This document shows, piece after piece, positions 15,501 through 21,042 of a stretch of DNA of 21,042 nt. Origin of the DNA: Desulfonatronum sp. GTDB lineage: Bacteria > Desulfobacterota > Desulfovibrionia > Desulfovibrionales > Desulfonatronaceae. The position numbers and the translations under genes are program-made. Under the pieces are notes generated by a model. It ran no database searches. It was given only the letters and a program-made list of their open reading frames with translations, and was not told the origin of the DNA. The DNA lies in contig SKYX01000368.1 in the NCBI GenBank assembly GCA_007127655.1, positions 1 through 21,042 of the forward strand, written 5' to 3'. The number at the start of each line of letters is the position of its first letter. Within the stretch, counting starts at the first letter, position 1.

Positions 15501-15938
15501 AAGCCTATGCCCAAAGAGGCTCTGGCTGCTATCCTGGCCGCCCACCGGACCGGCCAGGAATCGGTCGAAGAAGAAGCGTCTCGGGAGGACGATGGATCCG
15601 GGGTTCTGGATGTGGCCGCGCTGCTGCACCAGTATGACAACGACCAGGACATGGCCCGGGAGATGCTTCAGGATTTTCTGGCGGACACGCCCACGGAGAT
15701 CGCGGCCATCGAACAGGCCCTGGCTCGTCGGGAGCCGGATACCGAGATGATTGCCCACCGCCTCAAAGGCCCCAGCTCCTATGTCGGCGCGGCCCGACTG
15801 GCCGACCGTTGCGTCGGAATCATGGAAGCCGCGCGCCGCGGGCATTGGGAGGCGGCGGACCGGGAGTTCCAGGCCCTGCAACGGACCTGGGCGATGTTTG
15901 CTGCGGAGAGTGAGGAATGGCTGGGGAGCCGGGGCTGA
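12594..15938 (+). CDS. Hybrid sensor histidine kinase, PAS-GAF-HisKA-HATPase-REC-REC-HPt
   Basis: The signalling partner of the FIST protein upstream. In 1114 residues: an N-terminal region of about 150 residues that looks GAF-like, PAS about 165-290 (LLDNLPFMAWVKDVQGRYTA), GAF about 295-445 (with NTHEWCAEGIAPEISNLQN, closely matching the GAF of the first kinase), HisKA with SHEIRTPLHG (His478), HATPase with NLLANAVKF, DTGIGIP and GGTGLGLAI, REC1 with LLLDHAMPG (Asp769), REC2 with MDVQMPVMDG (Asp917), and HPt with IAHRLKGPSS (His1055). All phospho-acceptors are present, so a complete relay is possible. No membrane segment is seen. The start is uncertain: GTG at 12594 is chosen, while a TTG at 12585 overlaps the FIST stop. 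Phosphate may pass to the HD-GYP regulator downstream. It lacks the repeat insertions of the first kinase and so gives a natural comparison. Confidence 0.93.
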   Translation: MTDDLRRQILLEIALSISGELELRSLLGKCLPLFLRKLNCTAAAVVQLTAADPITSLALPLPVPRNPEWSEIVRNLSTELDADPTRISSEYHGRRGPWFGFGLQGFGLLILARPAPFDETFLKDFQPLADMLARACLACLESDRRHRAERELAKAQASQRALLDNLPFMAWVKDVQGRYTAVNKSFANRFGLAVNEILGKTTQQVWPADKARMFVADDETVLRTGRHLEGRDQEVDPEGGLRWFEFSKRPIVDPETGEISGTTGFRWEVSDRVRAEQALEHRTAFQQVVMDLAIGFVNTPLENLDQGITNALAMIGRFAQVDRAYLFRYDFVHDVMHNTHEWCAEGIAPEISNLQNVGNSLFPEWVQTHRRGEIVHIPSVARLPNGSAIRGVLESQDIRTLITLPLNQGEECFGFVGFDAVQDEKTWSEEEVSLLQILAELFTNAEARRIRERHLVEAKAQAEAASQAKSEFLANMSHEIRTPLHGVVSMIGLLKETKASPEQREFLHMAETSAESLLSVINDILDFSKIEAGKLELSNRVFDLEAEIHRLGGLISAKAREKDLELLIRYDPRTPRLVEGDNLRLRQVLSNLLANAVKFTERGHVLLNVELLYLEDDQAAIRFLVEDTGIGIPEDRLIHIFEQFTQVDGSTSRRYGGTGLGLAISQQLVGMMGGTITVGSTVGRGSRFFFDLTLPCKEEPSRLSKYTGNELRGRRGMIVDDQSVNRRILAEYLSTWGMEHDAAWDATEALQLLEVALAQGRPYDILLLDHAMPGMTGLELAAALARDARWDSPSVILLTSLWGHVSIEQCNAMGIKAVLPKPIAASDLFNAVRDCLHKDNGQGCTIAAASRSAEPGPLLEDESQPPLRVLLVDDHPINRKSATLILQKLNCEVTTAQNGLEALEMVQDQHFDMVFMDVQMPVMDGYEATQAIRRLGGRFGKLPIVALTANAMEGDRERCLEAGMTDYLPKPMPKEALAAILAAHRTGQESVEEEASREDDGSGVLDVAALLHQYDNDQDMAREMLQDFLADTPTEIAAIEQALARREPDTEMIAHRLKGPSSYVGAARLADRCVGIMEAARRGHWEAADREFQALQRTWAMFAAESEEWLGSRG

Positions 15939-15954
15939 GATTTTCTTTTTTTTT
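15919..15954 (+). terminator. Possible weak terminator after the second kinase
   Basis: GGCT-GGGG-AGCC gives a short 4-bp stem within the last codons and is followed by TTTTCTTTTTTTTT at 15941-15954. The T-run is clear but the stem is weak and not adjacent to it, so termination is uncertain. Confidence 0.3.
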
Positions 15955-16032
15955 GATTTTTGACGATGGGATGGTTCGTTTTGGCAGAAAAATTGGTTGT
16001 CACTTCAGAGTACGGAATTTCATGCCCAGGCC

Positions 16033-16060
16033 GTAGGGGCGACCGGCCGGTCGCTCCTAC
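16033..16060. repeat. 28-bp palindrome with GTAGGGGCGACCGG arms
   Basis: The left half GTAGGGGCGACCGG matches the reverse complement of the right half at 13 of 14 positions, with no loop. Palindromes of this general form are dispersed in many bacterial genomes. It lies alone between the kinase and HD-GYP genes, about 120 bp before the latter, and has no T-run. Confidence 0.65.
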
Positions 16061-16168
16061 ATCGAACGGATGCAGGAAAAAAGCGTTGCGGTTTGTCAAC
16101 CTGTTCAGAACTATCCCCAAAAATCAAAAATCATCATCAAAAAATCTAAAATATCATACTCCATGAGC

Positions 16169-16174
16169 AAGGAG
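16169..16174 (+). promoter_or_regulatory. Ribosome binding site that sets the HD-GYP start
   Basis: AAGGAG lies 6 nt before the ATG at 16181. The upstream in-frame ATG at 16163 has only A/T-rich sequence before it, so the shorter protein starting MKVLIVDDE is preferred. Confidence 0.75.
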
Positions 16175-16180
16175 CAGGGA

Positions 16181-17173
16181 ATGAAGGTGTTGATCGTCGA
16201 TGACGAGAAGTTGAGCCGAAAAACCCTGGGGTTTTACCTGGAAAAGATCGGCCACGAGGTGGTTCAGGCGGAAAACGGTGAGTTGGGATTTCAGGCTTGG
16301 CGGGAGGAATCCCCCAAGATCGTGCTCACGGACTGGAACATGCCGGTGATGGACGGCGCGGAACTCTGCCGGCGGATCCGGGCCGCGGAGGGCGACAACT
16401 ACACCTACCTGATCATGATCACCGCCAGGACCGAATCTGCGGACTTGGTGGCCGGATTCGAGGCCGGAGTGGACGACTATCTGACCAAGCCGGTGCGCAA
16501 GGATGAGCTGTTTGTCCGGCTCAAGGCTGGGGAGCGGATTTTCAGCCTTCAGGACAAGGACATGGTCATCTTCGCCCTGGCCAAGCTGGCCGAGACCCGG
16601 GACTCGGAAACCGGCTATCATCTGGAGCGCATCCAAGGCTATTGTCGGCTACTGGCCGAGGCCCTGGACCGCAACTCCTTCCCGGAGGTCAATCGCCAGT
16701 TCATTGAAACCATCCATGCCACCAGCCCGTTGCACGACGTTGGCAAGGTGGGCATTCCTGACCGCATTCTGCTCAAGCCCGGCCGGCTCAACGACGATGA
16801 ATTCAGGATCATGAAGACCCATACCACCATCGGTTTCGACACCTTGCACAGTGCGTTCCAGAAAAACCCCAAGGCCGACTATCTGCGCATGTCTGCGGAA
16901 ATCGCCCGCGGGCACCACGAGCGCTGGGACGGCACCGGCTACCCCGATGGCCTTAAGGGCGAGAACATCCCCCTGGCCGCCCGGATTCTGGCCGTGGCCG
17001 ACGTCTACGACGCCCTGATCTCCAAACGGGTCTACAAGGACGCCTTCACCCACGAGGCTACCCGGGGAATTCTCCTTGAAGGTCACGGCACCCACTTCGA
17101 CCCCCGTATCGTGGACGCTTTTTTATCCGTGGAAGAGAGTGTTCTGGCCGTGGCCAGGAAGTACCAGGAATAG
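16181..17173 (+). CDS. Response regulator with HD-GYP domain, probable cyclic-di-GMP phosphodiesterase
   Basis: Hydrolyses cyclic-di-GMP when its receiver is phosphorylated, so it would couple the neighbouring kinases to motility, biofilm or other cyclic-di-GMP outputs. In 330 residues: REC at 1-120 with acidic pair VDDE (7-9), phospho-acceptor Asp51 in LTDWNMPVMDG, Thr81 and LTKP with Lys103; then HD-GYP with HLER (148-151), the metal-binding HDVGK (185-189), KTHTTIG (212-218), GHHERWDGTGYP (244-255, containing GYP) and ADVYDAL (273-279). All expected HD-GYP motifs are present, so an active enzyme is likely. It follows the FIST-kinase pair after a 242-bp gap and precedes crcB by 17 bp. A role as partner of the second kinase is inference from position. 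Confidence 0.94.
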   Translation: MKVLIVDDEKLSRKTLGFYLEKIGHEVVQAENGELGFQAWREESPKIVLTDWNMPVMDGAELCRRIRAAEGDNYTYLIMITARTESADLVAGFEAGVDDYLTKPVRKDELFVRLKAGERIFSLQDKDMVIFALAKLAETRDSETGYHLERIQGYCRLLAEALDRNSFPEVNRQFIETIHATSPLHDVGKVGIPDRILLKPGRLNDDEFRIMKTHTTIGFDTLHSAFQKNPKADYLRMSAEIARGHHERWDGTGYPDGLKGENIPLAARILAVADVYDALISKRVYKDAFTHEATRGILLEGHGTHFDPRIVDAFLSVEESVLAVARKYQE

Positions 17174-17190
17174 TTCCCTGGTAAGCGCCT

Positions 17191-17601
17191 GTGTCTGAAT
17201 CTGATCGTCAGCCTGCCTCCACCTTGTCCCCTATGGCCACGGCCCTGCTCATCGGGCTGTTCGGAGCGGCCGGGGCTTTGGCCCGGTACGGGATATCTTC
17301 GGCGGCCTCCCTGCTGCCCGGCCCTTTCCCATGGGGCACCTCCCTGGCCAACGTCCTGGGCTGTTTCCTCTTCGGCCTGATCTGGACGGTCTCCGAAAAA
17401 CGGGCCTTGATCCCCAAGCCTCTGGGCCTCGTCCTCCTGACCGGCTTCGCCGGCTCCTTCACCACCTTCTCCACCTACGTCTTCGAGGCCGAGGTTTTGC
17501 TCCAACAGGGTCAGTGGCTGATCCTTGTCCTGAAAATTCTTGGGCAAAACCTGCTGGGCTTCGCGGCGCTGGGACTGGGATTTCGGATCGGGCGGATTTG
17601 A
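17191..17601 (+). CDS. crcB: CrcB/Fluc fluoride ion channel
   Basis: A small membrane protein that forms a dual-topology dimeric fluoride channel and protects the cell from intracellular fluoride. The 136 residues hold four predicted membrane helices (about 15-33, 50-68, 78-98 and 109-131). Conserved features are GAAGALARYG (25-34), GTSLANVLGCFLFG with the pore Asn54, and TGFAGSFTTFSTYVF with the phenylalanine and Ser/Thr motif FTTFST (90-95). The GTG at 17191 has only a weak GGTAAG before it. The ATG at 17233 would remove a 14-residue polar tail and still begin before the first helix, so the start is unsure. The gene follows HD-GYP after 17 bp and is probably transcribed with it; no fluoride riboswitch is evident. 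The stop codon abuts copy 2 of the 124-bp element. Confidence 0.93.
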   Translation: MSESDRQPASTLSPMATALLIGLFGAAGALARYGISSAASLLPGPFPWGTSLANVLGCFLFGLIWTVSEKRALIPKPLGLVLLTGFAGSFTTFSTYVFEAEVLLQQGQWLILVLKILGQNLLGFAALGLGFRIGRI

Positions 17602-17725
17602 CAGTCCGTTGAAAAACTCCCAATTGCTGCGTCGCCGCAAAAAGTTCAAACTCTCACGTATGAATAAATACGCTTCGACCTTGAACTTTTTTTGCTTCTT
17701 GCACTTGGGATTTTTGAACGGACTG
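17602..17725. mobile_element. 124-bp palindromic MITE-like element, copy 2
   Basis: Same length and orientation as 7235-7358, with six differences. The left end CAGTCCGTTGAAAAACTCCC matches the reverse complement of the right end (...GATTTTTGAACGGACTG) with few mismatches. Inner arms GCAAAAAGTTCAA/TTGAACTTTTTTTGC and CGTAT/ATACG complete a nested hairpin. It begins at the base after the crcB stop, and pepA is convergent. Weaker similarity to copy 1 continues outward to 17757, ending in CACTCAGTTGA. It encodes no transposase. Confidence 0.8.
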
Positions 17726-17762
17726 CCGGATAGGGACTTTTTCAACACTCAGTTGAGGTCCA

Positions 17763-19307
17763 TCAGTTTTCTTCCGACCATTCTTGAACCAAATCCACAA
17801 GAATCCGCACCCCGAACCCGGTTCCTCCGGCGATGCCGTGGTCGCCTTTTTTCTTGGCAAAGGCGGGGCCGGCGATGTCCAGGTGGACCCAGGGGGTGTT
17901 CTCCGGGACAAAGCGTTGCAGGAACAGGGCCGCATGGATCGCGCCGCCTTCTCTCGCTCCGACGTTTTTCAGGTCCGCGACCTCGCTTTTCAGCTCATCC
18001 TTGTAGTCTTCCCAGAGCGGCATGGGCCAGCAGGACTCGCCGACCCGCTCGCCGATGCGTCGGACCTGTTCGGCCAGCGACTCCGGTGCGGCAAAGACCC
18101 CGGCGATGCGCGGACCCAGGGACACGACCATGGCTCCGGTCAGGGTGGCCAGATCCACGATGCCCATCGGATCATAGCCTTTCCCGTAGGACAGGGCATC
18201 GCAGAGCAGCAAGCGGCCTTCGGCGTCGGTGTTGATGATTTCCACGGTCTTGCCGGAACAGGTCGTGACTACGTCTCCGGGCTTGACCGCCTTGGGACCG
18301 GGAACATTCTCCGTGCAGGGGATGATCCCCACCAGCCGACGTTGGTCGCCGCCACTTTGACCCAGGCGGCCCTGGGCTTCGAAAAAACCGAGCACCGCCG
18401 CGGCCCCGCCCATGTCCCCCTTCATTTCCTCCATGCCTTGGCTGGGTTTCAGGGAAATGCCGCCGGTGTCGAAGGTGATTCCCTTGCCGATCACCACCAA
18501 GGGCTTTTCTCCATCGCTGGAGGTGGGTTGGTCGGACAAACCCGAAGGGCCTGGCCGGGAATCCAGGATGATCAGGCGGGCCTGGTCCCGGTTGGCCTGA
18601 AATACCGCGGCAAAGGCTCCCATGCCCAGGGACTCGATCTGGTCCGCGGTCATGACCTCCACGCCGAAACCGTATCGTCCGGCAATATCCCGGGCCGTCT
18701 GGGCCAGGTATTCCGGGGTGGCCAGGTTGGCGGGCATGTTCACCAAGTCCCTGGCTAGGTTCAGCCCGTGACCCGTTGCCAGGGCCTTGTCCAAACGGTC
18801 CTTCAGGAGTGCTTCTGCTTGATCGTCCACCAGGATGTGCAGCTTTGGGGGCTGACTGGGTGGCTCGTCTTTCTCCGTCTTCAGTCTCTCAAAGCGGTAC
18901 ACGGACGTCATGGCGGCACAGGCCGTCTCTTCCACGGCCTGCCCGGTATCCAGGCTCGTATCCACCAGGAAGCGAGTATCCAGTCCGATCTCGACCAGCC
19001 GCAGGTCCATAGCGCAACTCACGGCCGCGGCCACGGCCCGGCGCAGTTCCCGCAGCCCAAAGTTCTTGCGTCCGCCCAGTCCAACCAGGATCACGGCCGG
19101 GGAGAGGGTGCCACTGGATGGGAAGAAATAGCGCACGGATTTCGCTTTTCCGGAAAAGGCGGTCAGTCCATTGTTTCCGGCCAACCAACTGCCTTGTGTG
19201 TCCAACCAGGCTTCTAGGCCGGGCGACTTCTCGGTTTCCTTCTCGAATGTGAAAAAAACCAGGGCTTCACCAGCGAACTCGCCCTGGGAATGTAAGGTGA
19301 TATCCAT
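17763..19307 (-). CDS. pepA: Leucyl aminopeptidase (M17 family)
   Basis: Removes N-terminal residues from peptides with two metal ions; a cytoplasmic hexamer that in some bacteria also binds DNA. The 514-residue protein has the divergent N-terminal macro-like domain (about 1-165) and the catalytic domain with NLARDLVNMPANLATPEYLA (183-202), GKGITFDTGGISLKP with Lys275 and Asp280, GDMGGAAAV with Asp298, and the family signature NTDAEGRL (359-366) with Asp361, Glu363 and Arg365. All metal ligands and catalytic residues are visible. A short Pro/Ser-rich loop (about 252-267) before the first metal-binding motif is longer than usual. An AGGAGGA ribosome binding site (19311-19317) lies 3 nt from the ATG. 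It is convergent with crcB, with the palindromic element between them, and divergent from the 3D-domain gene. Confidence 0.96.
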   Translation of the reverse strand: MDITLHSQGEFAGEALVFFTFEKETEKSPGLEAWLDTQGSWLAGNNGLTAFSGKAKSVRYFFPSSGTLSPAVILVGLGGRKNFGLRELRRAVAAAVSCAMDLRLVEIGLDTRFLVDTSLDTGQAVEETACAAMTSVYRFERLKTEKDEPPSQPPKLHILVDDQAEALLKDRLDKALATGHGLNLARDLVNMPANLATPEYLAQTARDIAGRYGFGVEVMTADQIESLGMGAFAAVFQANRDQARLIILDSRPGPSGLSDQPTSSDGEKPLVVIGKGITFDTGGISLKPSQGMEEMKGDMGGAAAVLGFFEAQGRLGQSGGDQRRLVGIIPCTENVPGPKAVKPGDVVTTCSGKTVEIINTDAEGRLLLCDALSYGKGYDPMGIVDLATLTGAMVVSLGPRIAGVFAAPESLAEQVRRIGERVGESCWPMPLWEDYKDELKSEVADLKNVGAREGGAIHAALFLQRFVPENTPWVHLDIAGPAFAKKKGDHGIAGGTGFGVRILVDLVQEWSEEN

Positions 19308-19674
19308 AGTTCCTCCTGAGTTGAATGCTCCAAAAAGCCTGCATCCGTAGCGTGAACCATACGTTCCGTCCAGCGTATGACTCGGCCCTTACAAGGAAAG
19401 CGGTTCGAAATCCTTGGTTATGCGAAGGTGTTAAGAAAAAAAAGTCGTATCCACGAAAAAAGGCGAGGTGTGCTTCCGGGCAGGCAGGGTTATGGGCACG
19501 ATGATTTTGTTCTTTTCGGGAAAAAGTCGGAAATATCCTCGATTATCAACATTGCGGAGGCACAGTCATTCGGCTACAAAAAATATTTTCCTCGAAAACT
19601 CCCTTCCTCTCAATCCACTGCTCCGGACAATCTCGCTCCGCGCCGGGGCGTGTCCACTCCCTGAGGAGATGATC
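19308..19674. promoter_or_regulatory. Divergent intergenic region between pepA and the 3D-domain gene
   Basis: The 367 bases appear non-coding. An open frame runs in from 19468 but its composition and lack of family resemblance argue against translation. An inverted repeat CATACG (19358-19363)/CGTATG (19374-19379) with a 10-base spacer lies 51-72 bp upstream of pepA. A weak -35/-10 pair for the 3D-domain gene may be TTGCGG (19552-19557) and TACAAA (19575-19580) with a 17-base spacer. Confidence 0.4.
19663..19668 (+). promoter_or_regulatory. Ribosome binding site that sets the 3D-domain protein start
   Basis: GAGGAG lies 6 nt before the ATG at 19675. It directly abuts the in-frame ATG at 19669, which is therefore too close to be used. 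Confidence 0.7.
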
Positions 19675-20325
19675 ATGCGCTACGCTCTGCCTCTTATTAT
19701 CGTTTTGGCCCTGATGAACCTCTACCACGTGCTCAAACCCGTGGACGGCGTCGGCGGGCAATCGGCGGCCCTGACCAAGGAATACCGGTTTAGCCTGGAG
19801 AAGGACCTTGAACTGCTTAAGGCCCAGGACGAAATTCTGATCCTCAAGATGCTCCTCAACGGCTACCGCGAGGGCAAGGGGAACCGGGAGAACGAACTGG
19901 GCAAGCTGCTTGAGGAAAATTTGCTGCTGAGACAGATGATCAGCGGATACCGGGACGCCAACACCCATCGACTCCGCCTGACCGCCTACACGGCCCGGCC
20001 CGAGGAATGCAACGACGATGTGGACAATACCGCGATCATGCAGACCCCGGTCTCCGGCTGGACCGTGGCTGTTTCCCGGGACTTGAGAGGCTGGTTGGGG
20101 AAGCGGGTCTACATTGAGGGCTTCGGCGTCCGCCTGGTCAGCGACCTGATGAACGCCCGCTACACCAGCGCCATCGACGTCCTGGTGGCGGACGTGCCCA
20201 CGGCCAAACGGATCGGCGTTCGAAAAAACGTCCTGGTGACCCTGGTGGAGCCGCTGGCAACGGACGTCACGGACCTGGATCGGGAATTGGTGGCCTTGTT
20301 CAGCAAAGGCTCGGGCATGGAGTGA
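19675..20325 (+). CDS. Membrane-anchored 3D-domain protein
   Basis: The 3D (Asp-Asp-Asp) domain is a double-psi-beta-barrel fold found in cell-wall-active proteins related to the MltA lytic transglycosylase; it may act on or bind peptidoglycan. In 216 residues: an N-terminal membrane segment (MRYALPLIIVLALMNLYHVL), a charged region of about 70 residues with coiled-coil character, then the 3D domain from about residue 100: RLTAYTARPEECNDD, WTVAVSRDL, GKRVYIEGFGVRLVSDLMN and RYTSAIDVLVAD. The aspartates in VSDLMN and AIDVLV are those of the family pattern. The protein is probably anchored in the inner membrane with the domain in the periplasm. Whether this copy is catalytic cannot be read from sequence. 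It stands alone on the plus strand and ends 9 bp from the convergent deacetylase gene. Confidence 0.85.
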   Translation: MRYALPLIIVLALMNLYHVLKPVDGVGGQSAALTKEYRFSLEKDLELLKAQDEILILKMLLNGYREGKGNRENELGKLLEENLLLRQMISGYRDANTHRLRLTAYTARPEECNDDVDNTAIMQTPVSGWTVAVSRDLRGWLGKRVYIEGFGVRLVSDLMNARYTSAIDVLVADVPTAKRIGVRKNVLVTLVEPLATDVTDLDRELVALFSKGSGME

Positions 20326-20334
20326 CGGCGATTG

Positions 20335-21042
20335 TCAGGCAGTCAAAGCACGGACGTGCGCCAGCGCGGCGAGGGCCATGGAGTGAAGGTCGTAGCCGCC
20401 TTCCAGCAGGGAGACGATGCGTCCCTGAGCGCCGTTTTTGTCGGCGATGTCCCGGACAATGGCGGTCAGTTCGGTGAAGTCTTCAGGGTGCAGGCGGAAT
20501 CCACCCAGCGGGTCGGCTTCCAGGGCGTCGAAGCCGGCGGAGATCAGCACCAGTTCCGGCTGGAAGTCCCGGGCCGCGGGCAGGAGGCGTTCCAGGAAGG
20601 CTTGGCGGATCGGGGCGAAGCCGGTGCCGTAGGGGAAGGGGCAATTGATGGTGAACCCTTCTCCGGCGCCGTCGCCGGTTTCGTGGACCGCGCCGGAGTA
20701 GGGGTACCAGTTGCTTTGATGGGTGCTGAAGAACAGGATGGACGGATCGTCGTAGAAGATTTCCTGGGTGCCGTTGCCGTGATGCACATCCCAGTCCACG
20801 ATCAGGATGCGTTCCAGCCCATGGGCGATCTGGGCGTGTCGGGCGGCCAGGGCCACATTGTTGAAGATGCAGAATCCCATGCCCTGCTTGGGACGGGCGT
20901 GGTGGCCCGGAGGGCGGACCACGCAGAAGACGCTCTGGACATCCGTTTGCATCACCGCGTCCACGGCGACCAGGGCTCCCCCGGCGGCATGCACCGCCGC
21001 GTCCCAGGAACCGGGGCCGACGTTGGTGTCTGGAAATCCCAA
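20335..21042 (-). CDS. Histone deacetylase-family amidohydrolase, C-terminal part
   Basis: A zinc-dependent hydrolase of the HDAC/acetylpolyamine amidohydrolase superfamily, which removes acetyl groups from lysine side chains or small acetylated amines. About 235 of roughly 310 residues are visible; the 5' end lies beyond the right edge, so no start is called. Motifs in order: RPPGHHARP, GFCIFNNVALAAR, the zinc-binding DWDVHHGNGTQ, STHQSNWYPYSG, SAGFDALEADPLGG with a further zinc-ligand Asp, and LEGGYD with the likely catalytic Tyr. All expected metal and catalytic residues are present. The motif wording resembles the class II HDAC-like bacterial proteins more than AcuC. The substrate cannot be read. 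Confidence 0.92.
   Translation of the reverse strand: MGFPDTNVGPGSWDAAVHAAGGALVAVDAVMQTDVQSVFCVVRPPGHHARPKQGMGFCIFNNVALAARHAQIAHGLERILIVDWDVHHGNGTQEIFYDDPSILFFSTHQSNWYPYSGAVHETGDGAGEGFTINCPFPYGTGFAPIRQAFLERLLPAARDFQPELVLISAGFDALEADPLGGFRLHPEDFTELTAIVRDIADKNGAQGRIVSLLEGGYDLHSMALAALAHVRALTA

Larger units (their letters stand above)
15939..16180. other. Non-coding gap between the second kinase and the HD-GYP gene
   Basis: These 242 bases hold a T-run, the 28-bp palindrome at 16033-16060 and a strongly A-rich leader (16104-16150) directly before the HD-GYP start. An open frame runs back through the leader, but it has no ribosome binding site and lies in repeat and A-rich DNA. Confidence 0.5.

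Noticed and set aside
12540..15881. Very long open frame antisense to the second kinase (about 1100 codons)
   Set aside because: It mirrors the codon bias of a high-GC gene, shows no family resemblance and completely overlaps a kinase with all its motifs.
19552..19580. TTGCGG-N17-TACAAA as a sigma-70 promoter for the 3D-domain gene
   Set aside because: Only about half the -35 and four of six -10 positions match; too weak to call separately, so it is only mentioned in the intergenic entry.

Overview
The window is high-GC DNA with tightly packed genes from an anaerobic bacterium, most likely a sulfate reducer of the Desulfovibrionales. The best clue is the N-terminus of a single-chain pyruvate:ferredoxin oxidoreductase at the left edge. 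Its Thr31, Glu64 and Arg114 fall at the positions used in the Desulfovibrio africanus enzyme. The taxonomic call is inference from protein resemblance; there is no rRNA gene here.

Left part (1-7234): a partial por gene on the minus strand diverges from a plus-strand housekeeping run: a long-chain polyprenyl diphosphate synthase, a 1013-residue PurL with a PurS-dimer-like N-terminus and no glutaminase domain, and a DEAD-box RNA helicase that starts with TTG. The por/ispB divergent region carries two copies of the same inverted repeat (ACGTCT...AGACGT), 50 bp apart.

Middle part (7235-17725): a signalling block. A hybrid histidine kinase on the minus strand (PAS-PAS-PAS-GAF-HisKA-HATPase-REC-HPt) diverges from a plus-strand series: a FIST sensor protein, a second hybrid kinase (PAS-GAF-HisKA-HATPase-REC-REC-HPt), a REC/HD-GYP cyclic-di-GMP phosphodiesterase and a CrcB fluoride channel. 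The two kinases share a related GAF domain. The likely logic is a FIST-sensed ligand feeding the second kinase, whose phosphorelay may end on the HD-GYP response regulator and lower cyclic-di-GMP. The block is bracketed by two direct copies of a 124-bp palindromic element. Each copy starts at the base after a stop codon and lies between convergent genes.

Right part (17763-21042): leucyl aminopeptidase PepA (minus), a membrane-anchored 3D-domain protein (plus) and a partial histone-deacetylase-family amidohydrolase (minus).

The most unusual observation is in the first hybrid kinase. Two in-frame insertions, about 87 and 70 codons, are built from short palindromic DNA repeats. One lies in a hairpin loop of the ATPase domain and one in a loop of the receiver domain, and all catalytic motifs remain intact. 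The repeat family of the first insertion also occurs, non-coding, directly upstream of purL. This resembles the in-frame palindromic elements described in Rickettsia, but with different sequences and in a different lineage.
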